In this document: positions 41,930 through 50,265 of the stretch, piece by piece
How positions within the stretch are numbered: position 1 is the stretch's first letter
Layout: each line of letters opens with the position of its first letter
Assembly: GCA_000230935.2 (NCBI GenBank)
Contig: AGIQ01000012.1
Span: forward strand, 39,722-103,721
Length of the DNA: 64,000 bases
Direction: 5' to 3'
Origin: Mycolicibacterium rhodesiae JS60
GTDB lineage: Bacteria > Actinomycetota > Actinomycetes > Mycobacteriales > Mycobacteriaceae
Program-made: the position numbers and the translations under genes
Notes under the pieces: generated by a model
Database searches by the model: none
What the model was told of the DNA's origin: nothing
The model's input: only the letters and a program-made list of their open reading frames with translations

Positions 41930-43435
41930 ATGACCGGCGGCGCGCTGCTCATCGCCGGCACGACCTCGGATGCCGGCAAGTCGATGGTCGTCGCAGGGCT
42001 GTGCCGCCTTCTGGCGCGCAAGGGAATTCGCGTCGCACCGTTCAAGGCGCAGAACATGAGTAACAACTCGGTGGTCACCGTCGACGGCGGCGAGATCGGC
42101 CGGGCCCAGGGCATGCAGGCGCGCGCGGCGGGCCTGCAACCCAGCACCAGATTCAACCCGATCCTGCTCAAACCCGGCAGTGACCGCACCTCGCAGCTGG
42201 TGGTCAAGGGTCACCCGGTCGGGCAGGTGAGCGCGCAAGACTACATCGCGCACCGCGAACGTCTGGCCGGGGTGGTCGCCGACGAATTGGCATCACTGAG
42301 AGCCGAATTCGATGTCGTGGTGTGCGAGGGCGCCGGATCGCCCGCCGAGATCAATCTGCGCGCAACCGATCTGGCCAACATGGGCCTGGCGCGCGCGGCC
42401 GATCTTCCCGTTGTCATCGTCGGCGACATCGACCGTGGCGGCCTGCTTGCCCATCTGTTCGGCACCGTCGCGGTGCTGTCACCGGAGGACCAGGCGCTGA
42501 TAGCCGGCTTCATCGTCAACAAGTTCCGCGGCGATCCCGCGCTGCTGGCGCCGGGCCTCGACCAGCTGGCCGCGCTGACCGGCCGGCCCACGTACGGCAT
42601 CGTGCCGTATTGCGAGGAGCTGTGGCTGGACACTGAGGACTCGGTGTCGGTGCTGGCCGGCCATGTGGTCGGGGTGCCGGCTCCACCGCGCGGTGATCAG
42701 TGGCTGCGGGTGGCGGCGATCCGGTTGCCGCGCATTTCCAATTCGACCGATATCGAGGCGCTGGCCTGCGAACCCGGGGTGTTGGTCAGGTGGGCGGACG
42801 AGCCCTCGGCGGTGGCCGACGCCGACGTCGTGGTGATCCCGGGCAGCAAGGCCACCGTCGCCGACCTGCGCTGGCTGCGGGAGCGCGGCCTGGCCGAGGC
42901 GATCGCCTCGCACGTAAGGTCCGGCCGTGCGGTGCTCGGCATCTGCGGCGGCTTCCAGATGTTGTGCCGCCACATCGGGGACACCGTCGAGACTCGCGCG
43001 GGCGATGTCGACGGGCTGGGACTGTTCGACGCTGACGTCGACTTCGCCGACGACAAGGTGCTGCGGCGCTGGTCGAGTCCGTTGAGCGGCTACGAGATCC
43101 ACCACGGCCGCGTGACGCGCTGCGCCGAGGACAGCTGGTTCGCGGCCGACGGCGGCGTGCAGGGCTACGTCCGGGGCGCGGTGTTCGGCACCCATTGGCA
43201 CGGCTTGCTGGACAACGACGAATTCCGTCGCGCCTGGCTCACCACCGTCGCCGTGGCCGCCGGCCGGCCCGGATTTCGGGTTGCCGCCGACACCCATGTG
43301 GCCGCCCGCCGAGACGCTCAACTCGACGTCATGGCCGATCTGCTGGTCGCCCACCTCGACATCGACGCATTGTTGTCGCTGCTCGACTCATGCGCGCCCG
43401 CGCGGCCGACGGTCAGTACGCGACTGAATCGGTAG
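41930..43435 (+). CDS. cobQ: Cobyric acid synthase
   Basis: Glutamine-dependent amidation of adenosyl-cobyrinate a,c-diamide on four side chains (B12 synthesis). 501 residues from ATG 41930 (GAGAAG before it); a GTG at 41909 inside the repeat would add seven residues. N-terminal ATPase fold LIAGTTSDAGKSMVVAGL, KAQNMSNNS; C-terminal class I GATase with Cys in VLGICGGFQML and His in FGTHWHGL. No cobalamin riboswitch seen upstream. Confidence 0.95.
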   Translation: MTGGALLIAGTTSDAGKSMVVAGLCRLLARKGIRVAPFKAQNMSNNSVVTVDGGEIGRAQGMQARAAGLQPSTRFNPILLKPGSDRTSQLVVKGHPVGQVSAQDYIAHRERLAGVVADELASLRAEFDVVVCEGAGSPAEINLRATDLANMGLARAADLPVVIVGDIDRGGLLAHLFGTVAVLSPEDQALIAGFIVNKFRGDPALLAPGLDQLAALTGRPTYGIVPYCEELWLDTEDSVSVLAGHVVGVPAPPRGDQWLRVAAIRLPRISNSTDIEALACEPGVLVRWADEPSAVADADVVVIPGSKATVADLRWLRERGLAEAIASHVRSGRAVLGICGGFQMLCRHIGDTVETRAGDVDGLGLFDADVDFADDKVLRRWSSPLSGYEIHHGRVTRCAEDSWFAADGGVQGYVRGAVFGTHWHGLLDNDEFRRAWLTTVAVAAGRPGFRVAADTHVAARRDAQLDVMADLLVAHLDIDALLSLLDSCAPARPTVSTRLNR

Positions 43436-43445
43436 CCTGAAACCC

Positions 43446-44117
43446 ATGTCGGGTCGGACGGTGCTGGTCGTCGCGGTGATTGCTACCGCTGTGCTGGTCG
43501 CAGGCTGCGGATCGACCGTCACTGGTGCCGCGACGTGGCCGGGCGCCACCCTGGAGAAGGCCACGCTGGGCGCGGCGGACTTCCCGCCGGGTGTGCAGTA
43601 CGACCGCATCGTCGAGCAGGCCGGCCAGCCCGACAACAGCGGCGGCCCGCCGTCGATGCTGTCCCGCCCCGAGGGCTGCGCCAACGCCATGACCAATGTC
43701 ATCGCCGACTCGGCTGAGCGCGGGCCGGGCAGTGCGTCCAAATACGCGGCCACCTACAACGGCGCCCGGATCGTGATGACCGTGCTGTCGTGGCCATTGG
43801 ATCTCGACAAGCTGGAGGCGGCGGCCGGCCGCTGTGCGGAATTCGAAGCGTATTTCGACCCGCGGAGCGAGGGCATCCCCATCACGACTACCGAGCTACC
43901 CCCTTTGGGGGACGAAGTACTGGCGTATCAGCAAACAATGCAGCTGATGGGTTCGCCCAGTAGTGTCTATATGGCATTCCAGAATGTGGGCAGGTACGGA
44001 ATGTTTGGAATCGCTTTTCCCACGCCCGATCCCAGCGTCGAAGCCAAAGCGACACTGCCGCAAACGTTCCTGGACGTTTTTGCCAAGCAGGCTGCCAAGA
44101 TTCGCCGTGTTACCTGA
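43446..44117 (+). CDS. Mycobacterial lipoprotein, sensor-like
   Basis: 223 residues. Lipobox TAVLVAGC (Cys21); mature domain about 200 residues with two Cys (EGCANA, GRCAEF) and no enzyme motif. Resembles lipoproteins of the LpqN/LpqT or DUF5642 type, but the exact family is not certain. 11 bases after cobQ. Confidence 0.75.
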   Translation: MSGRTVLVVAVIATAVLVAGCGSTVTGAATWPGATLEKATLGAADFPPGVQYDRIVEQAGQPDNSGGPPSMLSRPEGCANAMTNVIADSAERGPGSASKYAATYNGARIVMTVLSWPLDLDKLEAAAGRCAEFEAYFDPRSEGIPITTTELPPLGDEVLAYQQTMQLMGSPSSVYMAFQNVGRYGMFGIAFPTPDPSVEAKATLPQTFLDVFAKQAAKIRRVT

Positions 44118-44181
44118 GTAGGAGTAAAGGGACCCTGCGAAAACCGTCCGCCGAAAGCCACTTTCACAGTAACGTGGCGAA

Positions 44182-44745
44182 ATGCCTTCGACAATGGTGA
44201 CTGTCGATGGGTTCCCCGTGCCGGTCAGCGTGGCCGGCCCGGAGAAGGGCCCCTACGTCGTCGTGCTGGGCGCGGCCCAGCATGCACCTGCCGCCTATGA
44301 CGGGGTCTGTCAGCGCCTGCACACGGCGTCCGTCCGGACCGTCGTCATCGGTGCCGATCCGCGGCTACATCCCAAAGCGGTCGTGGGCATCCTCGACGCG
44401 CTCGACGTGCGCTGGGGAATCCTGGTGGGCGACCGCGTGGGCGCCGAGCTCGCCTGGGAGCTGGCCGCCACCCGTCTCGATCGGTTCACCGGTCTGGTCG
44501 TGATCGACCGCGGACACCCAAAGGTTCCCGACCAGAACGGCGTGGTCCGTGACGAGGACTGCCCGCCGGTGGAGATCAACACCACCGCGTTGGTCAGCAC
44601 GCCGGCCGCCAGGGCACTGGCCCGGGCCAGCCAGCGCTACGTCTACAGCGATTACCGCCTGGTGGAATTCACCGGGCGGCGCAATGCCGCGGAATCCACC
44701 GCGCAGCTGGCCGCCGAGATCGTCCTGCGCACCAGCACCTGGTGA
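44182..44745 (+). CDS. Alpha/beta-hydrolase-like protein without nucleophile
   Basis: 187 residues, short alpha/beta-hydrolase fold. The nucleophile elbow reads LVGDRVGAELAWELA, so the Ser of GxSxG is Arg85. The C-terminal His region is also missing. It could be a non-catalytic binding protein. Resembles the hydrolase-like Rv2854 region (memory, weak). 65 bases after the lipoprotein gene. Confidence 0.7.
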   Translation: MPSTMVTVDGFPVPVSVAGPEKGPYVVVLGAAQHAPAAYDGVCQRLHTASVRTVVIGADPRLHPKAVVGILDALDVRWGILVGDRVGAELAWELAATRLDRFTGLVVIDRGHPKVPDQNGVVRDEDCPPVEINTTALVSTPAARALARASQRYVYSDYRLVEFTGRRNAAESTAQLAAEIVLRTSTW

Positions 44746-44747
44746 AT

Positions 44748-45074
44748 TCAGCCGGGTAGGGCTTTCACGAAAGCCAGTGCTTCGCGCAGCAATTCGGGCC
44801 AATCGTCGCGCAGATCTACGCCAATCGCGGCCCACTCCCTGAACCGCCGCCCGGCTGGGGCGAATGCATGTGCCTGTCCGGTGGTCAGGAGTTCGTCGAC
44901 GCGACTGGCGGGCAGCTTCACCAACAGCGCGTCATCTCGTCGGTCGATCGCTGCGAAGAAACGCCCGTCGATCCTCAAACACGGCAGGCCCATCATCGTC
45001 GAGCGGGTCACGTGATCGCCGAGGCAGGCTTCGGCGAGGGTCCCGAATAAATCCTCGAAGTCGTATCTGATCAT
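44748..45074 (-). CDS. TfoX/YjbR-like small domain protein
   Basis: 108 residues, MMGLPCLRIDGRFFAAIDRR, LVKLPASRVDELLTTGQ, PAGRRFREWAAI: TfoX N-terminal or MmcQ/YjbR fold. Function unknown. Start overlaps the SRPBCC stop (ATGA), the last gene of a four-gene operon with ArsR. Confidence 0.75.
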   Translation of the reverse strand: MIRYDFEDLFGTLAEACLGDHVTRSTMMGLPCLRIDGRFFAAIDRRDDALLVKLPASRVDELLTTGQAHAFAPAGRRFREWAAIGVDLRDDWPELLREALAFVKALPG

Positions 45075-45538
45075 CGGCTCAGCTCTGCTGCCGTCGGAAC
45101 TCGTCGTCCCGCCCAGGGATCCGGGCCGGGTGTTTGCCCTTCGGCGCTGCGGCGCAAGCGATCGAGGTAGTGCGCCCACCCGCCTTGATGGGCATCGGCG
45201 GCGCGATCTTCGAGTCCGCTGTGAACCAATTCGAGCAGCGTCGACCCGTCAGGGTGGGTGGTCAGGTTGATCTCGACCGTGGTTGAACCAGGAGGGATTC
45301 CGACGTCTGTGCGTTCCCATCCGTAGGTGAACACCAACCGTGTCGGCCGTTCGATGTCAACGTAACGTCCAGAGACGGTGTCGCCGTTGGGGTGTTTCCA
45401 ACGCAGGACTCCGCCTGGTGTCGGATCGAGCAGCGCCTCGTCTGCCATCCACCGTACGAACAGCGCCGGGTCCACGAGCATGTCGAAGACGTGCTCGATA
45501 TCTGCCTGAATGGTGATCTGCTGGACTGCGAGTTTCAT
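45071..45538 (-). CDS. SRPBCC (AHSA1-like) domain protein
   Basis: 155 residues. START-like fold: IEHVFDMLVDPALFVRWM, WKHPNGDTVSGRYVDIERPTRLVFTYGWE (in parts), TLLELVHSGL, GWAHYLDRL. Binds hydrophobic ligands in the family. ArsR-SRPBCC pairs are common; ATGA overlap with the ArsR stop. Confidence 0.85.
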   Translation of the reverse strand: MKLAVQQITIQADIEHVFDMLVDPALFVRWMADEALLDPTPGGVLRWKHPNGDTVSGRYVDIERPTRLVFTYGWERTDVGIPPGSTTVEINLTTHPDGSTLLELVHSGLEDRAADAHQGGWAHYLDRLRRSAEGQTPGPDPWAGRRVPTAAELSR

Positions 45539-45858
45539 CGGTCCGTTTGTCCGTCCTGCTCCGCGGCCGCTCGTAGCCGCTCCAAGGGCGTCGACCAGAA
45601 CTCATCCAGGAACGCGGCCACCTGCGCAACCCGAGCGATGTCGGCTCGGTAGAGGCGGCGGGTGGCATCGACGCGCATGTTCACCAATCCGGCCTCGCGC
45701 AGGACCTTGAGATGCTGACTGGCCGCCGACCGAGACATCCCGGCTTCGTCGGCCAGGTCAGTTGCTGGGTGTTCCTGGTCCCAGACCAGTCGCAGCATCG
45801 TCCGGCGCCCGGGGTGGGCGAGCGCCCGGATAGCATCCTCCAACGCCGGCTCGGTCAC
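45535..45858 (-). CDS. ArsR family transcriptional regulator
   Basis: 107 residues. Winged HTH: IRALAHPGRRTMLRLV, ATDLADEAGMSRSAASQHLKVLREAGLVNMR, RRLYRADI. No metal Cys pair, so it is likely a non-metal ArsR. GTG start overlaps the upstream stop (GTGA 45855-45858). Controls the operon, probably itself included. Confidence 0.88.
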   Translation of the reverse strand: MTEPALEDAIRALAHPGRRTMLRLVWDQEHPATDLADEAGMSRSAASQHLKVLREAGLVNMRVDATRRLYRADIARVAQVAAFLDEFWSTPLERLRAAAEQDGQTDR

Positions 45859-46415
45859 GGGCGCCGCCCCATTGCAGCGAGCAACAGGTCCTGCGGCCCC
45901 GCATCGGGGTCGACGTCGATCGCCGGTCCGATGAGGCCTGCGACCCGGCCGGCTTCGGGCATGTGGGGTAGGAACGTCGCCGAGCAGGCTGTGACCAGCG
46001 TGGGGTCCAGCGTCTCGTCCTGTCCGGTTGCGCGCGCCAGATCCCAGGTGTGGATCAACAGATCCAGAGCCGTTCCGGCGACGGCCTGCTCGACGCTCCA
46101 TTCGAAGCCGATCGGCGACTGGCAGGTGCGAGTCAGCACACCGTGCTGTTCAAGCTCGGCGATGACCCGCGCGACACCGTCGCGAAAGTCCCTGGCGTCA
46201 CCTCGGGTAGCCCCGGCTGCCTCCCGTCGCGCTACCGCGGCGAGCAAGTACTCCGTGCCGCCGATCAGGTGGTCGAGGAGATCGTGCACGGTCCACAGTG
46301 AGCATGGTGTCGGCATGCAAAGCTGGTCGGGTCTGATCGTCTCGATGACCGCGGCGGCGTGCCCGGCCGCCAAACGGTACATCGCAACGGCTTCGACTCC
46401 TTCTTGATTCAGCAC
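45855..46415 (-). CDS. TIGR03086-like metal-binding protein (mycothiol isomerase fold)
   Basis: 186 residues, DinB/maleylpyruvate-isomerase N-terminal fold: CSLWTVHDLLDHLIGG with His ligands, LLIHTWDLARATGQ. Family uses mycothiol in some members. GTG start at 46415 with TAAATT six bases before it suggests a leaderless transcript. First gene of the ArsR operon. Confidence 0.8.
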   Translation of the reverse strand: MLNQEGVEAVAMYRLAAGHAAAVIETIRPDQLCMPTPCSLWTVHDLLDHLIGGTEYLLAAVARREAAGATRGDARDFRDGVARVIAELEQHGVLTRTCQSPIGFEWSVEQAVAGTALDLLIHTWDLARATGQDETLDPTLVTACSATFLPHMPEAGRVAGLIGPAIDVDPDAGPQDLLLAAMGRRP

Positions 46416-46440
46416 ATGCTTAATTTAGCGACAACTGAAT
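46407..46440. promoter_or_regulatory. Possible ArsR operator
   Basis: ATTCAG (46407-46412) and CTGAAT (46435-46440) are inverted over 22 bases around a TAAATT -10 and GTG start. Position fits autoregulation, but the arms are short. Confidence 0.2.
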
Positions 46441-46462
46441 CAACTCACAAGCACCGGTGAAT

Positions 46463-48229
46463 TCAGTGCGGCGGCGCCTCGGTGACCGGCTGCGGCGTCC
46501 ACGCCTGCGGTAGGCCCGGTTGTCCGGGAAACAGGAAGTCGACGAAAGCCTGTGCAGTCGGCTGGGGCTCGTGATTGGCCAGCCCGGGACGCTCGTTGGC
46601 TTCGATGAACACGTACTCGTCGCGGGTCACGTCGGGAACCAGAAGGTCGATGCCGGTGACCGGGATACCGATGGCCGCTGCGGCCGCCACACCGACCCGG
46701 CACAACTCCGGATGCACCGTGGCCGTCACGTCGTGAATCGTGCCGCCCTGGTGCAGATTCGCGGTCCGGCGCACCCTCAACCGTTCACCTTCTGGTAGTA
46801 CATCGTTAAACGAAAAGCCGGCTTCGGCGACCGTCGACTCGGTGACCTCGTCGACGGGAATGCGCGATTCACCACCGGTCGCCGCCGCGCGGCGACGGCT
46901 CTGCGTCTCGATCAATTCCAGGATGGTGTGCTTGCCGGTGCCCACTACCTCAGCGGGCTTACGCAGCGCGGCCGCCACCACCTTGCCGTCGATGACCACC
47001 AGACGAAGATCGTCGCCGGCGGCGCGCTGCTCGATCAGCACTTCGGGATGCTGCTCGCGCGCCCGGGCCAGCGCGGCATCCAGCGCCTGCGGTCCGTCGA
47101 TGCCGACGGTGATGCCCTTGCCCTGTTCGCCGCGGGTCGGTTTGACCACGACGTCGCCGACCTCGGCCAGGAACGCGTGATCTTCGGCGTCGAAGGTGGC
47201 CAGCCTGCCACGCGGCACCACGATGCCGGCCTGGGAGACGATGCGGCGGGTCAGGCGCTTGTCGTCGCAGCGGCTCATCGCCACCGCAGAGGTGTACTCG
47301 CTCAACGACTCCCGCGTCACCACGCTGCGCCCGCCGTGTGACAGCCGCATCTCACCGGTCTCGGCGTCGAGCACCTCGACCCGGATCCCGCGGAGCATGG
47401 CCTCGTCGGCGATGATGCGCGCGTACGGATTCAGGTCGTCCACGGTTTCCGATGGCGGCGTGAACAGCGGCTCGTTGATCGCGTTCTTTCGCTTGACCGC
47501 CAACACCGGGACCCGCTCGAAACCGAGCTTCTCGTACAACCCGATCGCGGCCTCGTTGTCATAGGCCACCGACAGGTCCAGATAGGCGCGGCCCCGCCTG
47601 TGGAAGACCGCGGCCAGAGTGCGGGTCAGTGCGGCGCCGATGCCGGGCAGGCTGGCGGTCGGGTCGACAGCCAGCGTCCACAGGCTCGAGCCGTCTTCGG
47701 GGTCGTTGAACAGGCGCTTGTGGTCCACCCCGGTGACGGTCCCGACCACCGATCCGTCGTCGTCGCGTACGGCGACGAGGTACTCCACCGCGTCGCAGTG
47801 CAGGTGGTTGTTCCAGATCAGCTCGCTCGGCGCGGGCACCATGCCGCAGCGCAGATACACCCGGTTCATCTCGTCGGCTTCGGACTGATCGCGCAACGGG
47901 CGCACCGAGAACCCGGCCTGGCGAGGGCCATCCGGGTCGTCTTCGTGGAATCGCCACCGGTAGGTGTGGCTGGGATCGATGAACAGCTCCGCCGGCGACT
48001 TGGCGACCAGCACATGGGATTCGCGGGCGTAGATACAGATGTCGCGCCGGCCCCGCTCCTCCTGCTGCAGCACGGCGGCAAGCTTGTCGGGTTCGGCGAA
48101 TGTCTGTCCGAAAATCAGTCGGCCCCAACCAAGTTCGAGTACGACGTCGTCGGACATCTCGTCGACGAGGTGCTGGGGCGACGCGTCGTGCAGCCCCAGG
48201 GTGATGGCCTCGGTGTGCGCTGCACTCAT
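46463..48229 (-). CDS. ngg: N-acetylglutaminylglutamine synthetase
   Basis: 588 residues, fused GNAT plus ATP-grasp (TIGR03103-type). GNAT part about 110-260 (SLWTLAVDPTASLPGIGAAL, AAIGLYEKLGF), ATP-grasp about 290-580 (VVKPTRGEQGKGI, RRTANLHQGGT, FIEANERPGL). Makes the osmolyte dipeptide with acetyl-CoA and ATP; asnO amidates it. Start overlaps the asnO stop (ATGA); a longer upstream frame is rejected. Confidence 0.9.
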   Translation of the reverse strand: MSAAHTEAITLGLHDASPQHLVDEMSDDVVLELGWGRLIFGQTFAEPDKLAAVLQQEERGRRDICIYARESHVLVAKSPAELFIDPSHTYRWRFHEDDPDGPRQAGFSVRPLRDQSEADEMNRVYLRCGMVPAPSELIWNNHLHCDAVEYLVAVRDDDGSVVGTVTGVDHKRLFNDPEDGSSLWTLAVDPTASLPGIGAALTRTLAAVFHRRGRAYLDLSVAYDNEAAIGLYEKLGFERVPVLAVKRKNAINEPLFTPPSETVDDLNPYARIIADEAMLRGIRVEVLDAETGEMRLSHGGRSVVTRESLSEYTSAVAMSRCDDKRLTRRIVSQAGIVVPRGRLATFDAEDHAFLAEVGDVVVKPTRGEQGKGITVGIDGPQALDAALARAREQHPEVLIEQRAAGDDLRLVVIDGKVVAAALRKPAEVVGTGKHTILELIETQSRRRAAATGGESRIPVDEVTESTVAEAGFSFNDVLPEGERLRVRRTANLHQGGTIHDVTATVHPELCRVGVAAAAAIGIPVTGIDLLVPDVTRDEYVFIEANERPGLANHEPQPTAQAFVDFLFPGQPGLPQAWTPQPVTEAPPH

Positions 48230-50034
48230 GCGGCCGGCCCGGTGATTCCGTGCTGCTGCAGCCACATCTCGAGCAGTCCGATCTGCCATAGTTCGTTGCC
48301 GCGCAGCGGGGTCAGCCGTCCGTTGGGGTCGGCCAGTAATCGTTCGACGGCCTCGGGCCGGAACAGGCCGCGTTCCTTCGCTTGCGGGGCATACAGCGCG
48401 TCGCGGACCATCTCCAGGTACGGACCTTCCAGGTGGGTGAGCGCGGGCACCGGGAAATAGCCCTTCGGCCGGTCGATCACCTCAGTCGGGATCACTTGCC
48501 GCGCAGCCTCTTTCAGAACGCCCTTGCCGCCTTGTGCGGTTTTGAGCTCCGGGGGACAGGTGGCCGCGAGCTCGACGAGTTCGTGGTCGAGGAACGGCAC
48601 CCGGCCTTCCAGCCCCCACGCCATCGTCATGTTGTCGACGCGTTTGACCGGATCGTCGACCAGCATCACGGTGGTGTCCAGTCGCAGCGCACGGTCCACC
48701 CCGGTCTGCGCGCCCGGCCGCGCGAAATGCTCGGCGACGAACGCCAGGCTCGGATCCTCGCGCCCGCTGAGCCGATCCGCGGACAGCAACTCGGCCACGC
48801 CGTCATGGTCGCGGTCGAAGAACGCCGCCCGATACCGGGCGACCGAACCGGCGACACTGGCCGCGTCCGGTTCGCCCAGCGGGGGATACCAGTGGTAGCC
48901 GGCGAACACCTCGTCGGCGCCCTGGCCGGACTGAACGACCTTGACGTGCTTGGCGACTTCCTGGCTGAGTAGATAGAAGGCCACGCAGTCGTGGGAGACC
49001 ATCGGTTCGCTCATCGCACCGATCGCACCTTCGAGGGCGGGCAGCATGCGGGCGGTGTCGATGCGGATCTGGTGGTGGTCGGTGGCGAACCGCTCGGCCA
49101 CGATGTCGGAGTAGACGAACTCGTCGCCCTTGACGCCGCCGACCGATTCGAAACCGATGGAGAACGTGGCGAGCCCGTGCTGGCCCGCCTCGGCGAGCAG
49201 ACCGACGATCAAGCTGGAGTCCACCCCGCCCGAGAGCAGGCAGCCGACCGGGACGTCGGCGACCAGGCGGCGCTTGACTGCCGTGCGCAGAGCGTCGAGG
49301 ACGGCGTCTTCCCAATCCCGTGCGCTCCACCCGGAGCGTTCGTTTCGGCGGGTGAAATCTGGTTCCCAGTAACTGATTTCGCGCTGCGTGCCGTCGGGTT
49401 CGATCACCAGCAGCGTGCCGGGGGGCAGCTTGCGCACGCCGCACAAGATGGTGTGCGGCGCGGGCACCACCGAATGGAAGGTGAGGTAGTGGTGCAGCGC
49501 GATCGGGTCGATGCGGGTGTCGACGCCGCCGCCGGCCAGTAGCGCGGGCAGCGACGACGCGAACCTGATGCGGTGCGAATCCTGGTTGATGTAAAGCGGT
49601 TTGATGCCGAGGCGGTCGCGGCCGAGCAGCACCCGGCCGCTGTCGCGTTCGGCGATCGCGAACGCGAACATCCCGTGCAACCGTTCGACGAACTTCTCGC
49701 CCCAGTGGTGGTAGGCCTTCAGCAGTACCTCGGTGTCGCTGTGCGAGAAGAACCGGTAGCCGTGCGCCGTGAGCTCGTCGCGCAGCGCCTCGTAGTTGTA
49801 GATGCAGCCGTTCCAGCAGATCGTCAACCCGAGATCGGCGTCCACCATCGGCTGCGCGCCGGCCTCGGACAGATCGATGATCTTGAGTCGGCGATGGCCC
49901 AGCGCCACCCGGCCCTGCGACCACACACCCGCCGCATCAGGCCCCCGGGGAGTCATCGTTTCGGCCATCGCGGCTACCGCGGCCACATCCGGGGCCTGGT
50001 CGTCGAGACGGACCTCACCAGCCGCTCCACACAT
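48226..50034 (-). CDS. asnO: N-acetylglutaminylglutamine amidotransferase
   Basis: 602 residues, asparagine-synthase-like (TIGR03104-type). Ntn Cys2 (MCGAAGEV), GRDRLGIKPLY, ATP-pyrophosphatase motif LLSGGVDSSLIVGLL, and C-terminal MTMAWGLEGRVPFLDHELVE-type motif. Amidates the dipeptide to NAGGN amide, a compatible solute. Adjacent ngg supports the call over true asparagine synthetase. The usual third trio gene (M42-type peptidase) is not next to it. The 231-base gap upstream holds a GCCTGG/CCAGGC inverted repeat at 50094-50117 of unknown role. Confidence 0.9.
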   Translation of the reverse strand: MCGAAGEVRLDDQAPDVAAVAAMAETMTPRGPDAAGVWSQGRVALGHRRLKIIDLSEAGAQPMVDADLGLTICWNGCIYNYEALRDELTAHGYRFFSHSDTEVLLKAYHHWGEKFVERLHGMFAFAIAERDSGRVLLGRDRLGIKPLYINQDSHRIRFASSLPALLAGGGVDTRIDPIALHHYLTFHSVVPAPHTILCGVRKLPPGTLLVIEPDGTQREISYWEPDFTRRNERSGWSARDWEDAVLDALRTAVKRRLVADVPVGCLLSGGVDSSLIVGLLAEAGQHGLATFSIGFESVGGVKGDEFVYSDIVAERFATDHHQIRIDTARMLPALEGAIGAMSEPMVSHDCVAFYLLSQEVAKHVKVVQSGQGADEVFAGYHWYPPLGEPDAASVAGSVARYRAAFFDRDHDGVAELLSADRLSGREDPSLAFVAEHFARPGAQTGVDRALRLDTTVMLVDDPVKRVDNMTMAWGLEGRVPFLDHELVELAATCPPELKTAQGGKGVLKEAARQVIPTEVIDRPKGYFPVPALTHLEGPYLEMVRDALYAPQAKERGLFRPEAVERLLADPNGRLTPLRGNELWQIGLLEMWLQQHGITGPAA

Positions 50035-50187
50035 CGCTTCGAACCCTACCCGTGTCCTTTGCCCGCCGATACCCGGGCGCTGCTGGCGACTGCGCCTGGA
50101 CGGGTGTTTACCCAGGCAAAGGGGCCCCTAATCTCACTGACTTCTTAGTGTTGGAAACTCGCTGAAGGGATTGGCCCACAGCCCAAC

Positions 50188-50219
50188 CGCGCCCCTCGGC
50201 CTGGGGCGCGAGGGGCGCG
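50188..50219 (-). terminator. GC hairpin after the APC permease gene
   Basis: CGCGCCCCTCG (50188-50198) pairs perfectly with CGAGGGGCGCG (50209-50219). It follows the minus-strand permease stop by about 50 bases and has no U-run, as in many mycobacterial ends. Confidence 0.4.
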
Positions 50220-50265
50220 GGGCCTGCCGCGAGGCGGGCCTGGGGTGAGCTCTTGAGTCAGTGAT

